55,866 nucleotides of DNA. It comes from Sedimentibacter sp. (lineage in GTDB: Bacteria > Bacillota > Clostridia > Tissierellales > Sedimentibacteraceae). Made by a program: the position numbers and the translations under genes. Location of the stretch: the NCBI GenBank assembly GCA_017995755.1, contig JAGOIH010000003.1:1-55866 (forward strand). Direction: 5' to 3'. Of the stretch, positions 7,864-18,308 are shown in pieces. The notes below the pieces were generated by a model. The model saw only the letters and a list, made by a program, of their open reading frames with translations, made no database searches and was not told where the DNA came from. Within the stretch, counting starts at the first letter, position 1; each line of letters opens with the position of its first letter.

Positions 7864-10029
7864 TTAATCAGTTTCAAAATTGAATCTTATTCTTTCATCA
7901 GCGACATATCGTTCGGCATCTGCTATGTAGTTGTCAGGTACGATGTTAAAGTGGCGAATATCAAGAGAGTAAAGATAGTCGTTTTCAATGTGGTATGTTT
8001 CATCAACGTACTTTCTTAAGACGTCATTGTATTTACGAAGTCGTTCACGTGCATCGTTGTCTAACTCCGTGTATGCTCGTAGTATCAATATTTTGATATA
8101 TGCGGATGTTTCTGTCGCATACCGCTCTATCAAGCATTGTGGCGTACATTGAGCAAGAACAGTATTATAATCGAAGCTTGGAATAAATCCTTTGATATAT
8201 TCATTTCCAGAAGACACTTGTTCCCCAGTGAGCTTGTCGATTCCTTCCTTGTCAAGCGTAGGCTCACTACGACCATGGATAAGGCTGGAAAGAATATTAT
8301 AAGCATTCGACTCAGTCTGAGGATTTTTGTACTGATGCTCTATAAACTTTCTCAAACATCCTATTCTTGCCACCATGTCAATTGTGGTGTCAGAGGCTAA
8401 TTCTTTAAGAAGGACAACAGATGACATTAAATCGTCATCTTTGCGAATCTGAGTGCATTGCAACTGCCCATTTTTATTTTCAAAATAGTTAGCACAGACT
8501 GATGTTGACTTCTGCCGGCCAGAGTTTGTTTGGATATAATCTATGACCGGTTCAAAGTCGTGTGTTAACATCAAAACAGTTCTTTCGTATAGACTGTTTC
8601 CTCTTTCTCCAGTCTTAAATAACCTATTGATAATGGCATACTTTTTGTTGCTATCAAATGATGATATAGGGTCATCGAGAATTATTAGCTTCGCGTCATT
8701 TCTGATAGCATCAAACATAAATAGTATCAGGGCAAATGAGTGCTTTTCGCCCCAACTCAAATGTGAACCGGGAGACTTAACATCACTGGGGTTGCCATCT
8801 GGCAAAACGAACTTAAGCAAAGCCCGTGCACTATTCTCGCCATCTACTTCAACATCGAAGGTGTACTTGAAACCAGCAAGGTTCAAAAAGTCATTGATAT
8901 CCTGTTTTCTATCTTTGATTTTGTCCTGGATGTACTTGTTATACTTGCCGATCTCACCTTTCAAAACACTAACTTTTTCTAACAGGCTATCGATTTCCTT
9001 GTTAACTGAACCCATTTCTACCTTAGTTAAATCAGAAATAAAATAGACGTCAATTGCACGAAAGTCGACCTTCATATCTGCAAGTTTGGATTCTAACTCA
9101 GTGATGTTATCCCTATCTACAGAAGAACCATTGAATTTTACGATTGCAGTCAAGCGTTCATGAAGATAACTTGCTTCTACGCACAACTTAGTTAATTGTG
9201 CTTCAAGGACCCTTAGGTCTTCTTTGACACCGAAAAGAGATACCAAATCATCTATTTTCTCTTTGCTGAGGTACGGTGTTAATCCTTCTAAAGCCTTGAT
9301 AATGGCAGCTGCTGTTTCTACACTGGCTTTATCAAAGCTATCTATAAAAATCTTGTTTATGGTTTCCGTTTTTTCCGTATCTCCTGTTGAACAATAAGGA
9401 CAGCAGCCTTTCTGGCCATATTGTTCATAACCTAGCAAGCGCCATGCTGCCCATTTAGATACAGTATCTTCTTCAAAAAACGGCTTCAATTCGTTTAATT
9501 CTTCGGGCGGTTTGAAATATGCCCCTTTACCCTCAAGAATACCTTTTGCTCCACCACGCTTTGCAATTTTATTACTGGATGTGAATTTAATGGTGTCTAT
9601 CAAAACACCAATCTGCACCTGCAAGTTGATGATTTCTTGCCGCCCTGTTATTGTAGTCTTAATTTTTGCCAATGCATCATCTATGTTCTTTTTTGCCTCG
9701 TCATATTCTTTTGAGCGGATAAGAACTTCAAAAGCATCCTTAATGAGCGAATCAGGCTGATAGACGTACTGTCTGACATAATTATCGTCAAAGATAGCAA
9801 CACTTCCAGCCTCTACACCTTCAATGCTCGGCGATGCATCTTCGTTTACTCTTCCATAAGGTGCAAGTTCAGTTAAGGGCTTTCCTTGTGAGAATAAATA
9901 TATAGCCCTTGCTATTGTCGATTTACCTGTGCCATTTGGCCCGAATATTATGTTCAGCTTATCGTCGCAAATAGCAAGTTCTCCGTTTATTATGTTGTTA
10001 CAGTTCTGTATTTTTATTAAATCGGACAT
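7864..10029 (-). CDS. PrrC/RloC-like ABC-ATPase, putative anticodon nuclease
   Basis: ATPase of 721 residues likely to act as a toxic RNase released on infection. Visible: Walker A GPNGTGKST (30-38), long coiled coil with a CPYC zinc-hook-like motif (C210, C213), degenerate signature LSWGEKH (424-430), Walker B IILDDP (449-454), H-loop LTHD (H490). The C-terminal domain has LRKFIEHQY (R560, E564, H565) and SSLIHGR (H585). PrrC and RloC tRNA-anticodon nucleases use an Arg-X3-Glu...His triad in a HEPN-like domain; R560/E564/H585 match in order, though the E-to-H gap (20) is shorter than in PrrC (31). The gene follows brxL by 41 nt on the same strand with a strong RBS, as the seventh gene of the BREX operon. 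PrrC guards type I R-M enzymes; by analogy this may guard BREX. ATPase certain, nuclease role inferred. Confidence 0.75.
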   Translation of the reverse strand: MSDLIKIQNCNNIINGELAICDDKLNIIFGPNGTGKSTIARAIYLFSQGKPLTELAPYGRVNEDASPSIEGVEAGSVAIFDDNYVRQYVYQPDSLIKDAFEVLIRSKEYDEAKKNIDDALAKIKTTITGRQEIINLQVQIGVLIDTIKFTSSNKIAKRGGAKGILEGKGAYFKPPEELNELKPFFEEDTVSKWAAWRLLGYEQYGQKGCCPYCSTGDTEKTETINKIFIDSFDKASVETAAAIIKALEGLTPYLSKEKIDDLVSLFGVKEDLRVLEAQLTKLCVEASYLHERLTAIVKFNGSSVDRDNITELESKLADMKVDFRAIDVYFISDLTKVEMGSVNKEIDSLLEKVSVLKGEIGKYNKYIQDKIKDRKQDINDFLNLAGFKYTFDVEVDGENSARALLKFVLPDGNPSDVKSPGSHLSWGEKHSFALILFMFDAIRNDAKLIILDDPISSFDSNKKYAIINRLFKTGERGNSLYERTVLMLTHDFEPVIDYIQTNSGRQKSTSVCANYFENKNGQLQCTQIRKDDDLMSSVVLLKELASDTTIDMVARIGCLRKFIEHQYKNPQTESNAYNILSSLIHGRSEPTLDKEGIDKLTGEQVSSGNEYIKGFIPSFDYNTVLAQCTPQCLIERYATETSAYIKILILRAYTELDNDARERLRKYNDVLRKYVDETYHIENDYLYSLDIRHFNIVPDNYIADAERYVADERIRFNFETD

Positions 10030-10070
10030 TTCGTGCCCCTCCTCATATATTGGTCATTAACTATTTCCAA

Positions 10071-12140
10071 TCACTCAACCCCCAACGCCTTAAACACCGC
10101 CTCCTGTGGTGTTGAATAAAATATTATGCTAAAAGCACCCATCAAATCTGCCGGCACTGTTCCCATCTCTGCTGCAGAAGTAATAGGTAATAGTACTTTC
10201 TTTGCTCCACTGTCAATACACACTTGCAATACATTAGCCAATTCCTCTACTTTTAAAATTGTTCCGCTGATGCTAATGTCGCCTAAAACGGCAAGGCTGC
10301 TTAAAGTTGGCTTGTTAAGTGATGCTGATGCAATCGCAATCAATGATGGAAGTGTTAAGTATTTAGTAATCCCGATTCCATTTAAATCCTGATAATTAAT
10401 AATATAATCCTTTGTTGTTGTACTAATAGAGTTGCTGATTGAACGACTGTTAGCCTTTAAATAGTTAAATGCTGTGTTAGTAGCCTCCTTAGCTTCTCTA
10501 TCTGAACCAAGTCCTGTACGCTCAAATTTCCCATTTCCGGGCAAAACTTGTGTTTCCAAACGATATACACCTATCATTCCCGATTTGCCTCTTGATACGG
10601 TATATACATGACCGGGGTTACTGAGACCTTCAGGAATTAATTTGCCACCACCTTGTTCCGGAACAGATACATAATGTTCTTCAAATGTATCATTATCTAT
10701 GTAGGAGAAATTCACATCGTAAAATTCCATTCCACCGATTTTTTTAAGCTGTTCTTTTACACGTCTTCTCAGCTCAAGAGATATTGTTAATATTTCAGCT
10801 ATGTCTTCTTTTGTGAATTCGCCATTTGGATAAAGAAGCTTAGCAAACCCTGATATCATTTTTCTAACACCAATAACATCTCGTTGGTTTAAGTTCGTTC
10901 CAAATCTGAAATATTTATCACTTATATCACTAAACTGTTCTTTACGCATTTCACGCATAAATTCAGAAAGATAATCCGTTATAAAACCATATTCATTTGT
11001 AAAGAAGTCTGGTCTATACTTTGGTATTTCCCATCCTGGTACATAGCAATGCATACGGTCCAGGAAAGCAGTATCGTAAGCCATTGCTTCTGGGAATGGC
11101 TCAAATAAATGAGATGTTTTTAACAGCACATCAACACTTTGATTAATATTGCCTACAAAAACCATAGAAGCACTTGCAGCCTTTTCCTCCTTACCACGAG
11201 CAAAGGAACCTGATGCCATATAATCCTTCATAATCTGAACACCATCTTTATCTTTAAAGGTAATCCCGGCAACCTCATCAAAAGCTACACAATCCCACAA
11301 TCCTACGAGGCCAACTGTTTTATTTGCCATGTTATAAAAAAGATTAGCAACTGTAGTTTGTCCTCCGGATACAAGAATACTATTAGGTGATATTTCTTTA
11401 TAAATATGAGATTTTCCGGTACTACGAGGGCCAAGTTCACAAAGATTAAAATTATTTTCTACTAATGGAATCATACGAGCAAGTAGAAGCCATTTTTCAC
11501 GTTCAGTAAACTTATCTGATTCCATACCGGTAGAACGAAGCAAAATATTAATCCACTCTTCTTTTGTAAATTCTTTTCTTGCTTCCTTTATTTCATCTAA
11601 GTCAATATGAGGCATCTGAATTGGTGTAAGCTTCCTCACACGAATAGGCATAGCTCTCCTATCTTCTTCTGAAAATTCATATTCTAATTGAACAATGCAC
11701 CAAATACCACCACAAAGTAATCTGTCAAACTTTGACACATAATCAGGAGCAAGTAATATCTCTTTTACTCCTAAATTAGAAAACTCTGCTTCATACCTAT
11801 CTTGCTTAATATTTAGTTTAGCAGTAATACGGTCTATTACTGTATAACTGCCTTGTTCACGTAAAATTGATAAAACCTTTTGTGCTTCATCAGGGCGAAC
11901 AAAATTGTCTGCTAAAATCTTTTTTACTGTTTTTACACCTTCTTCAATAATATCTGGATCATCAGAGCTACAATATTGTCCCAATAAAAATTCCAATACA
12001 TAGATTGGGACATTTGCTCCCTCTTTTATAGATTTTGTCAAATCCTTTCGGACTATCTTCCCATCAAAATACTGCCTTAACTTTTTATTGATGACAACAT
12101 TGGGATTATTTACCTCATCATACCTGTTTAAATCAGCCAT
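10071..12140 (-). CDS. brxL: BREX protein BrxL, Lon-like AAA+ ATPase
   Basis: Last core gene of type 1 BREX, 689 residues. Walker A is GPRSTGKS (237-244) and Walker B CVAFDEVAG (284-292). The C-terminus resembles the Lon protease domain: LPSLIAIASA (S599) and GTILKVEELANVL (K630), then GAKKVLLP, the order of the Lon Ser-Lys dyad. Known BrxL proteins are DNA-binding AAA+ rings needed for phage exclusion; whether the Lon-like site cleaves protein is not settled. AGGAGG precedes the ATG; the gap to pglZ is 17 nt, so it is cotranscribed. Confidence 0.95.
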   Translation of the reverse strand: MADLNRYDEVNNPNVVINKKLRQYFDGKIVRKDLTKSIKEGANVPIYVLEFLLGQYCSSDDPDIIEEGVKTVKKILADNFVRPDEAQKVLSILREQGSYTVIDRITAKLNIKQDRYEAEFSNLGVKEILLAPDYVSKFDRLLCGGIWCIVQLEYEFSEEDRRAMPIRVRKLTPIQMPHIDLDEIKEARKEFTKEEWINILLRSTGMESDKFTEREKWLLLARMIPLVENNFNLCELGPRSTGKSHIYKEISPNSILVSGGQTTVANLFYNMANKTVGLVGLWDCVAFDEVAGITFKDKDGVQIMKDYMASGSFARGKEEKAASASMVFVGNINQSVDVLLKTSHLFEPFPEAMAYDTAFLDRMHCYVPGWEIPKYRPDFFTNEYGFITDYLSEFMREMRKEQFSDISDKYFRFGTNLNQRDVIGVRKMISGFAKLLYPNGEFTKEDIAEILTISLELRRRVKEQLKKIGGMEFYDVNFSYIDNDTFEEHYVSVPEQGGGKLIPEGLSNPGHVYTVSRGKSGMIGVYRLETQVLPGNGKFERTGLGSDREAKEATNTAFNYLKANSRSISNSISTTTKDYIINYQDLNGIGITKYLTLPSLIAIASASLNKPTLSSLAVLGDISISGTILKVEELANVLQVCIDSGAKKVLLPITSAAEMGTVPADLMGAFSIIFYSTPQEAVFKALGVE

Positions 12141-12157
12141 CCTGACATCCTCCTAAA

Positions 12158-14677
12158 CTAAACATTAAAACCAAAATCATCAACAAATGCTAAGTCTATC
12201 TTCACCTCATGACGAATCACTTCAAACTCATTTTTCATATCATAGGCTACAAGATAATATTTTCTGTTTTTAGCATATTGTTTATTTTTAAAAGTGAATT
12301 TTAAACGGAATATTCGCTTACTTGCATCTTTATCCTTTTTATCTGCAACATAGATATTATCATTTGAAATTTTCTCATTATCATCTGTGATAAAAAATAG
12401 TTTATAAACTGTTTCTTTATTAATATCTGTAACCGGATCTGTCTGAATAAAATCAAGATTAGTCATAAGATTGGTAATCTTATGAACCAAGCTCACAAGT
12501 CCAATACTTACTGTCTTAGTTTCTGTATGATATTTATTAGTTCTTACATCTATAACAGGAATAATCAATTCCTGTAATGAAGACCCGCCATGGACATAAT
12601 TTTGACCTCCTCCGGCAACTTTGAAAACATCACTTCCTATTGGAACTGAAACTACTCTTTTGTCATCGTTTCCTAATATATCACCTAACGTAAAACTTCC
12701 AATACCATATGCATTAACTTTTTCCTCTGCAACAACATATCGTCTGCCAACAAATGCATTATTCTTATGAAAGCCGCTTATTTTATCACTTTCAACTAAC
12801 TTGTCACGTTTATAAATAAATCCATGATCTGACGTTATTATAAAATGAATGTTATTGGCACTGGTAAGTCTTTTTATCATTGTATAAATTTCTTCTACAG
12901 CTTCTTCACAGGCAATAAATACTTCATTTTCAGTGTTTAGTTTATCACCTCTTGCATCTATTTGATTATGATATATATATACAACATCTTGTCCAACGAA
13001 CATCTCTTTCAAATCAGCTATCTTCATTGTTTTTATATCATCAAACTGGACTGTTCGACTATTTGGTATATAAGTTTGCAGTATTTGTTCTCTCGTCTTT
13101 AAATCATCACATACCTTGCCATCTACTAAAACCTTATAACCATCACTCATAGAAAGTTCTTTATGTGGCAACAATGCTGACATGCCAAATCTTGTATATG
13201 AAGGTAAAACACTTTGCATTGCTGTTATCTTTGCTGTGCATTTTTCATCTTCCTGCAACCTTTTCACCAATGTTTGCCCTGCTTCAAAGCGTAGTGCATC
13301 AGATATTATAACAACTGTACGCTCTTTTGCAGTTCTTATATATTTATTAAAAAATTCCTGCTGTTTAACAAGTCCTGTATTCGCCTTTGCTTCTATTAAG
13401 GCACTATTCCACGCTACTGATAATTTATCTAAGAACCTATTGGTATAAATATTCTCCACTAATTCACGAAGGGTTTCGTATGAATTGTTATCTTCTACTT
13501 TATCAAAGTGAAAATAGAAATAACGATATTTCTGATCAATAATATAATCTTTTTCAATATATTGTTTTGCTATTTCTTCTATTGTTTTTTTAGGCTCAAA
13601 ATGAGCGGTACGAATTATATGATATGCATTTTCAATAATATAATAATGAGAATAATATACCTTCCTATAGTGCATCTTCCTTCTTAAACGGCAAATTTCC
13701 GGTATAGAATATCCATGCAATTTAGCATCGGTATCTTCATTCTCAAGCCTTTCAATAAGCCATTTAATAATAAAAATATCAACCTTACGGAATATTTCAC
13801 AATCAACTATATTATCTGTACCAAGTCTTTCAAAAATGTCGTCTCCTTTTAAGCTAGAATACACCATCTGTGAAAGTTCATCAAAGTTATCGCTATATAT
13901 CAAGCTATTCATTAAACTGTCCAAAAATGCCATTATATTTCCTGATTTGTAGGAGCAATAATTTTTCCAGGCTGTAGGAAGCTCTGTATGAACTACCTTT
14001 GAAGTATATGTCACAAATAATGTATAAATAAGCTTTGATAAAGAAGGTGTAACATCTGTATATCCAAATGTTTCCTCACACATTTCCCAGAAAGGATTTA
14101 TTAAATCATATTTCTCAAGTTCAGCCAAATATTTATTATTATCTAACTCTCCCTCTGTAATTACAGTTCTGACGATTTCCTCAAAAGAAACAACCTTAGT
14201 CTTGCAAATAACACTCATAAGTGCTATTTCTATAACCTGTTTATTAAAATTTTCAATCTCTAATTCATAAAACTTCTGTGTTCTATCTTTCGCTCCAAAA
14301 AACTTAATGTAATGTTGCAATACCGGTTTATACTTCTCATCAATACCTAAATCGATAGCTAATAATGAGGCTCTATCTGCAAAAAATTCCTTAGAATATC
14401 GTATTGTATCTGCCAGATGATTATCTTTAAGTGCCGGCTTTGGAAAAGGAGCGTATATTAAATAATTCGTCTTTGTATCTTCGCGTTCTAATATATATTT
14501 CGTATGAAACTGATTGTTTCTCTCCAGTTTCAAAATCTTTGCATTTTCAAGTTCTAATGTATCTATATCTAATACAAATTCTGCATTAGCATCATACCAG
14601 AACACCAGCTTGCGGATATCTGATGCAAATTCACTATTCAATTTATCTGTTATTTGTTTTAAATTCAGTTCTGCCAC
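12158..14677 (-). CDS. pglZ: BREX-1 alkaline-phosphatase-superfamily protein PglZ (type A)
   Basis: Core BREX component of the alkaline phosphatase superfamily. Recognisable parts are the N-terminal RKLVFWYDANAEFVLDID, the metal-site segment VVIISDALRFEAGQ in the middle, and HFIITSDHGFIYKRDKL, followed by a C-terminal beta-rich domain. Start choice: the frame is open to a TTG at 14734 that overlaps pglX by 14 bp (858 residues), but GTG 14677 has AAGGCGGTG about 6 nt upstream and gives MAELNLKQITDKLN, which fits the usual PglZ N-terminus, so I prefer it (839 residues). PglZ pairs with PglX in modification and exclusion. Cotranscribed with pglX and brxL. Confidence 0.92.
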   Translation of the reverse strand: MAELNLKQITDKLNSEFASDIRKLVFWYDANAEFVLDIDTLELENAKILKLERNNQFHTKYILEREDTKTNYLIYAPFPKPALKDNHLADTIRYSKEFFADRASLLAIDLGIDEKYKPVLQHYIKFFGAKDRTQKFYELEIENFNKQVIEIALMSVICKTKVVSFEEIVRTVITEGELDNNKYLAELEKYDLINPFWEMCEETFGYTDVTPSLSKLIYTLFVTYTSKVVHTELPTAWKNYCSYKSGNIMAFLDSLMNSLIYSDNFDELSQMVYSSLKGDDIFERLGTDNIVDCEIFRKVDIFIIKWLIERLENEDTDAKLHGYSIPEICRLRRKMHYRKVYYSHYYIIENAYHIIRTAHFEPKKTIEEIAKQYIEKDYIIDQKYRYFYFHFDKVEDNNSYETLRELVENIYTNRFLDKLSVAWNSALIEAKANTGLVKQQEFFNKYIRTAKERTVVIISDALRFEAGQTLVKRLQEDEKCTAKITAMQSVLPSYTRFGMSALLPHKELSMSDGYKVLVDGKVCDDLKTREQILQTYIPNSRTVQFDDIKTMKIADLKEMFVGQDVVYIYHNQIDARGDKLNTENEVFIACEEAVEEIYTMIKRLTSANNIHFIITSDHGFIYKRDKLVESDKISGFHKNNAFVGRRYVVAEEKVNAYGIGSFTLGDILGNDDKRVVSVPIGSDVFKVAGGGQNYVHGGSSLQELIIPVIDVRTNKYHTETKTVSIGLVSLVHKITNLMTNLDFIQTDPVTDINKETVYKLFFITDDNEKISNDNIYVADKKDKDASKRIFRLKFTFKNKQYAKNRKYYLVAYDMKNEFEVIRHEVKIDLAFVDDFGFNV

Positions 14678-14720
14678 TAATTTCACCGCCTTGTTTCTGA
14701 TTGCATTTTCGAATGTTCCT

Positions 14721-17700
14721 TTATATTTTAGCAAGAATGTCTAATTTCTTGCCATCCTGCCCTGTTTGAACTTTATCATAATTAACTTTAACGCCATCAT
14801 CTAAATCAATTTCTATACGGCTAAGAGCTATATGGGCAATTTTCTCATCATATTCTTTTGTTTCTTTAAGCTGTTTTACAAGTTTTTCTTTACGTTTTTC
14901 TGCCTTTGCAACTTCACGAACTTGTGTACTGTTTTCAATTGTATCTTGCATACGATCGATTTCATTCATGTAAATTTTCTGCATTTTATGAAGATAATCT
15001 ACACGTACAATTCCTGTTGTATCGGCATTATAACGGTGCATGTATATAAGAGCTTTGAATCCATCTTGTTTGCCACTGTCATATAACCAATATATTGGAC
15101 ACTTTTTATAAACTTTTATATGGTCTTTATAAAAATCTTTTACAAAATAATTACGAATAATCTCTCTTGATGTACTACTTTTATTTCCTAATGCTTTTGC
15201 AATAAAATCAAGGTTCTCTTCAAGAGTTTCAGCTCCATATACTTTCTTTACAAATGCGACAAATAATCCAACAATATCATCTTTAAAATATTCTTCGTCG
15301 GTAATCGGAATAACATTATCATTGTCAGGTATAAAAGTAGTATATTTACTATCATCCCATTCACCACCTGCGTAAGCAAGGCCTTCTGCATCAAGTGAAT
15401 ATCTTCCGAACATACAGCCAACTGCATAGGATATGAGGCTTTTAATATCTCTTTGTAGGTCTGCCTTGCGGACAGTTACATCCTTATCTTCTACCTCGGG
15501 AGTAAGTTCATCTTGTAAGCCGTATATTTCTATGAAAATATGATTGAGTTTCTCTTCGTTGGCTTTGAGTTTTGCAAATTGTCCTTCTGCATATATCTCC
15601 CATGCTTTGAAAGCTGACGAAATCTTGCATATAGGTTTTGCATTTCCCCAAGCGTAAGCACCAGACATTCTAAATTTGATTAACGGATGAATTTGAAAAT
15701 CCCATGAGTTCTCAAAAGAATCCCAGTCTGCCTTGGATATTGATATGTTAGTTTCAGTTATAGAAACAACATTTTTAGCTATATCGTTATTCTCAATTAT
15801 CGGCAATCTTCCAATATCACCAGCTTGAAAATTAATAGTAGGTGCTAATATTTGTAGGACTTCTAATGAAATCGGTGTATTACAAAACGCTAAATAGTAC
15901 AACACCTTTTCTTTTGTTGTATAAAAAGACATGCCTGCTATGTCGGATAAGTTGTTCTCTTTATATCTAAACGCTGGCTGTCCTGATGTAATTAATGACC
16001 AGGATGCTGAAGGTGAAAACTTCAATTCATCTGGATAATCTTGTACATTTCTACCATCAACTTTAGCATATTCAAAAATTTCTGTTCCTTTGTTTTCCCA
16101 ATTTATTATATAGTCGTTATTACCATACCACTTTCGGAATTCCCCACCCTTATTATATGGAAACCATTTAGCATTAGAGATTACTGCATTATCTGTATTT
16201 TTTGCATTAAAATTACATTTAAAATTTGCAACTTCCCACCACAATCTCAAAAACCTTCCATTATCTCCAGTTTTCATACCATTTCTTACCACTGATAATT
16301 TACCAAGGGAAGTATAATTTTCAAACATCATAACTATTTTTTCGCTCGCCCAATATGCAATCGGCGACCCAGGAATTTTAGAGAAATTTTCTGCATTTGT
16401 TTCATAACAATATTCACATTCTTTATCTTCAATTGCTTCTAATACTTTTTGTTTCTGTACTACCATACCACCCTTAAAATCAGATAACTTAAAGTAAAGT
16501 CCTTTTGCTTTTTCTTGTCCGTTTTTTAGAACAAAGGAACAAATAGGTACAATAGCTTCCTCAAAAGCAGAATATTCCATCTGTATGAGAGTTGTTATCG
16601 ACTTATGGTTAATGATATATTCTCTCAAATTCTCATAGGTTTTTATAAACATCCATACAAATGGTGTCATAAAAGCAGAATATCCATCCTGCCTGCAATA
16701 TCCAAAATTACGATACATAAACACAGAGAACAAATCTCCACTATAAGGCTTATACTCCTCAACTACAAACTTTTTAAGATTACCTTCTAACTTATTCATA
16801 TATGGTGGATTAGTACAAACAACAGTATATTTTTGTGACATAATATGTGCTTGATTTGCAACTTTTAACATTGTCGGCAAAATATTGCTAATCCAATAAT
16901 CGCTATCGATTGTAATCTGTCCGGAAGCATAACAAGTATTTAAATATTCTTTAAACTCATTATAATTTCTATTTTCTATAGATAATAAGCTTCCTATTTC
17001 TTTTGCGTGCATATAAGCATTAACCAGGTATTCACCAACTTCGTTCTGTTCTACATCATAAGTAACACCATCACAGCTAAATCTTTTAATTGTATTAGTT
17101 TCCACAATTACAGAAACGTTGGGTTTAAGTTTCCTAGTCAATAACCTTCTATCATAGCTACGAGCTTTCATCATAACTGCAAAATAGGCAAGCTGATAAG
17201 CACGGTTATCTATATCAAGTCCAAATAGATTGTTTTCAACAATTGCCTGTGCTGCATCTCTATCTACATAGCCACATTCTCTATAAATCTCCATAAGGAT
17301 ATCAAAAGCATATACAAGAATATGTCCGCTTCCCATGCAAGGGTCAAAAAACGTCATCTCTTCAGGGGTAACTTTTTCATTAATATATTGAATTTCACCA
17401 TTTTTAGGTGTCACAAAATATTTTAATTTATCTTGTAATTTGCTGTTTGGATTTCTTTCTATCCAATAACGACCTAGAGAGTTATCCACCATATAACGAA
17501 CAACCCAATCTGTCGTAAATAATTGAGTAGCTGCAGGTATATCGTCCTTTTTAATTGTCCCTTTATAAATATTTATAACCTCATTCTTGCGTTCTTCATT
17601 ATAATATTGATAAAGCCATCCTATAATCTCTACTGCTTCTTTAAAATCTTCTTCATCTATATCATTAACTAAATGATTTACAAGACCGTCCTTATCCGTA

Positions 17701-18296
17701 AAAGAAATATTGAGTAATAATTCTGTATAGTCCAATGTCTTTTCGAAGAGTTCAGGTAGAACCTCATTTAATTTATTACATTGCTTAATAAACAGCATAC
17801 GAAATAATTCATCTAATTTGTTTTCATCTTTTAATTGCATGATTCTGTCTTTTTCATAGGGCGAGAAATCCATATCAGTATCAAAGGGTGTCGTCACCAT
17901 ATCCGGTTCTGACTTTCCCTTTGTTTCACTTGAAAGTACACGGATTCGTGAAGGCAAATAATCATTAACTTCCATAAATCGAATGGCAATTAAGCGATTA
18001 AACCATGTATAAGCAACTTCTTCAATAACAAATTGAAAAGCAGTTTTGTAATCAGATGTACTTTCTTTTTCTTTGATTCTCTTTATTAGAGCATTGCGTT
18101 GCTCAATTTCATGATTTGAAATTTCTGTGGGTTTACCCGTACCAATATCAAAAAATTGCACATTATTTGTAGATATTGGCAATGGTTGTAATATAGTTTT
18201 ATCATTGATACCTATAGTCCCCGCTTTATATGTAATATCACTGATAAGTTTACGTCTGGCCCAAATGGCAAAGTTTTTTATTGCTGTCTTGTTCAT
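14721..18296 (-). CDS. pglX: BREX-1 adenine-specific DNA methyltransferase PglX
   Basis: Methylates the non-palindromic BREX site to mark host DNA, and is also needed for exclusion. The 1191-residue protein has SAM-binding motif I FFDPCMGSGH (316-325) and catalytic motif IV NPPY (496-499), the signature of N6-adenine methyltransferases. Target recognition sequences follow (about 600-900), and the C-terminus ends with a charged helical region. Length is normal for the family and I see no break. AGGAGG lies just before the ATG; 12 nt separate it from brxC. The recognition sequence cannot be read from the protein; methylome data would give it. Confidence 0.96.
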   Translation of the reverse strand: MNKTAIKNFAIWARRKLISDITYKAGTIGINDKTILQPLPISTNNVQFFDIGTGKPTEISNHEIEQRNALIKRIKEKESTSDYKTAFQFVIEEVAYTWFNRLIAIRFMEVNDYLPSRIRVLSSETKGKSEPDMVTTPFDTDMDFSPYEKDRIMQLKDENKLDELFRMLFIKQCNKLNEVLPELFEKTLDYTELLLNISFTDKDGLVNHLVNDIDEEDFKEAVEIIGWLYQYYNEERKNEVINIYKGTIKKDDIPAATQLFTTDWVVRYMVDNSLGRYWIERNPNSKLQDKLKYFVTPKNGEIQYINEKVTPEEMTFFDPCMGSGHILVYAFDILMEIYRECGYVDRDAAQAIVENNLFGLDIDNRAYQLAYFAVMMKARSYDRRLLTRKLKPNVSVIVETNTIKRFSCDGVTYDVEQNEVGEYLVNAYMHAKEIGSLLSIENRNYNEFKEYLNTCYASGQITIDSDYWISNILPTMLKVANQAHIMSQKYTVVCTNPPYMNKLEGNLKKFVVEEYKPYSGDLFSVFMYRNFGYCRQDGYSAFMTPFVWMFIKTYENLREYIINHKSITTLIQMEYSAFEEAIVPICSFVLKNGQEKAKGLYFKLSDFKGGMVVQKQKVLEAIEDKECEYCYETNAENFSKIPGSPIAYWASEKIVMMFENYTSLGKLSVVRNGMKTGDNGRFLRLWWEVANFKCNFNAKNTDNAVISNAKWFPYNKGGEFRKWYGNNDYIINWENKGTEIFEYAKVDGRNVQDYPDELKFSPSASWSLITSGQPAFRYKENNLSDIAGMSFYTTKEKVLYYLAFCNTPISLEVLQILAPTINFQAGDIGRLPIIENNDIAKNVVSITETNISISKADWDSFENSWDFQIHPLIKFRMSGAYAWGNAKPICKISSAFKAWEIYAEGQFAKLKANEEKLNHIFIEIYGLQDELTPEVEDKDVTVRKADLQRDIKSLISYAVGCMFGRYSLDAEGLAYAGGEWDDSKYTTFIPDNDNVIPITDEEYFKDDIVGLFVAFVKKVYGAETLEENLDFIAKALGNKSSTSREIIRNYFVKDFYKDHIKVYKKCPIYWLYDSGKQDGFKALIYMHRYNADTTGIVRVDYLHKMQKIYMNEIDRMQDTIENSTQVREVAKAEKRKEKLVKQLKETKEYDEKIAHIALSRIEIDLDDGVKVNYDKVQTGQDGKKLDILAKI

Positions 18297-18308
18297 TACT
18301 TCCTCCTG

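Noticed and set aside
8543-9046. 167-codon plus-strand frame inside the anticodon-nuclease-like gene
   Set aside because: Antisense shadow of a confident gene; no RBS and no family likeness.
10030-10070. Separate promoter between brxL and the ATPase gene
   Set aside because: 41 nt with no -35/-10 pair; an operon is simpler.
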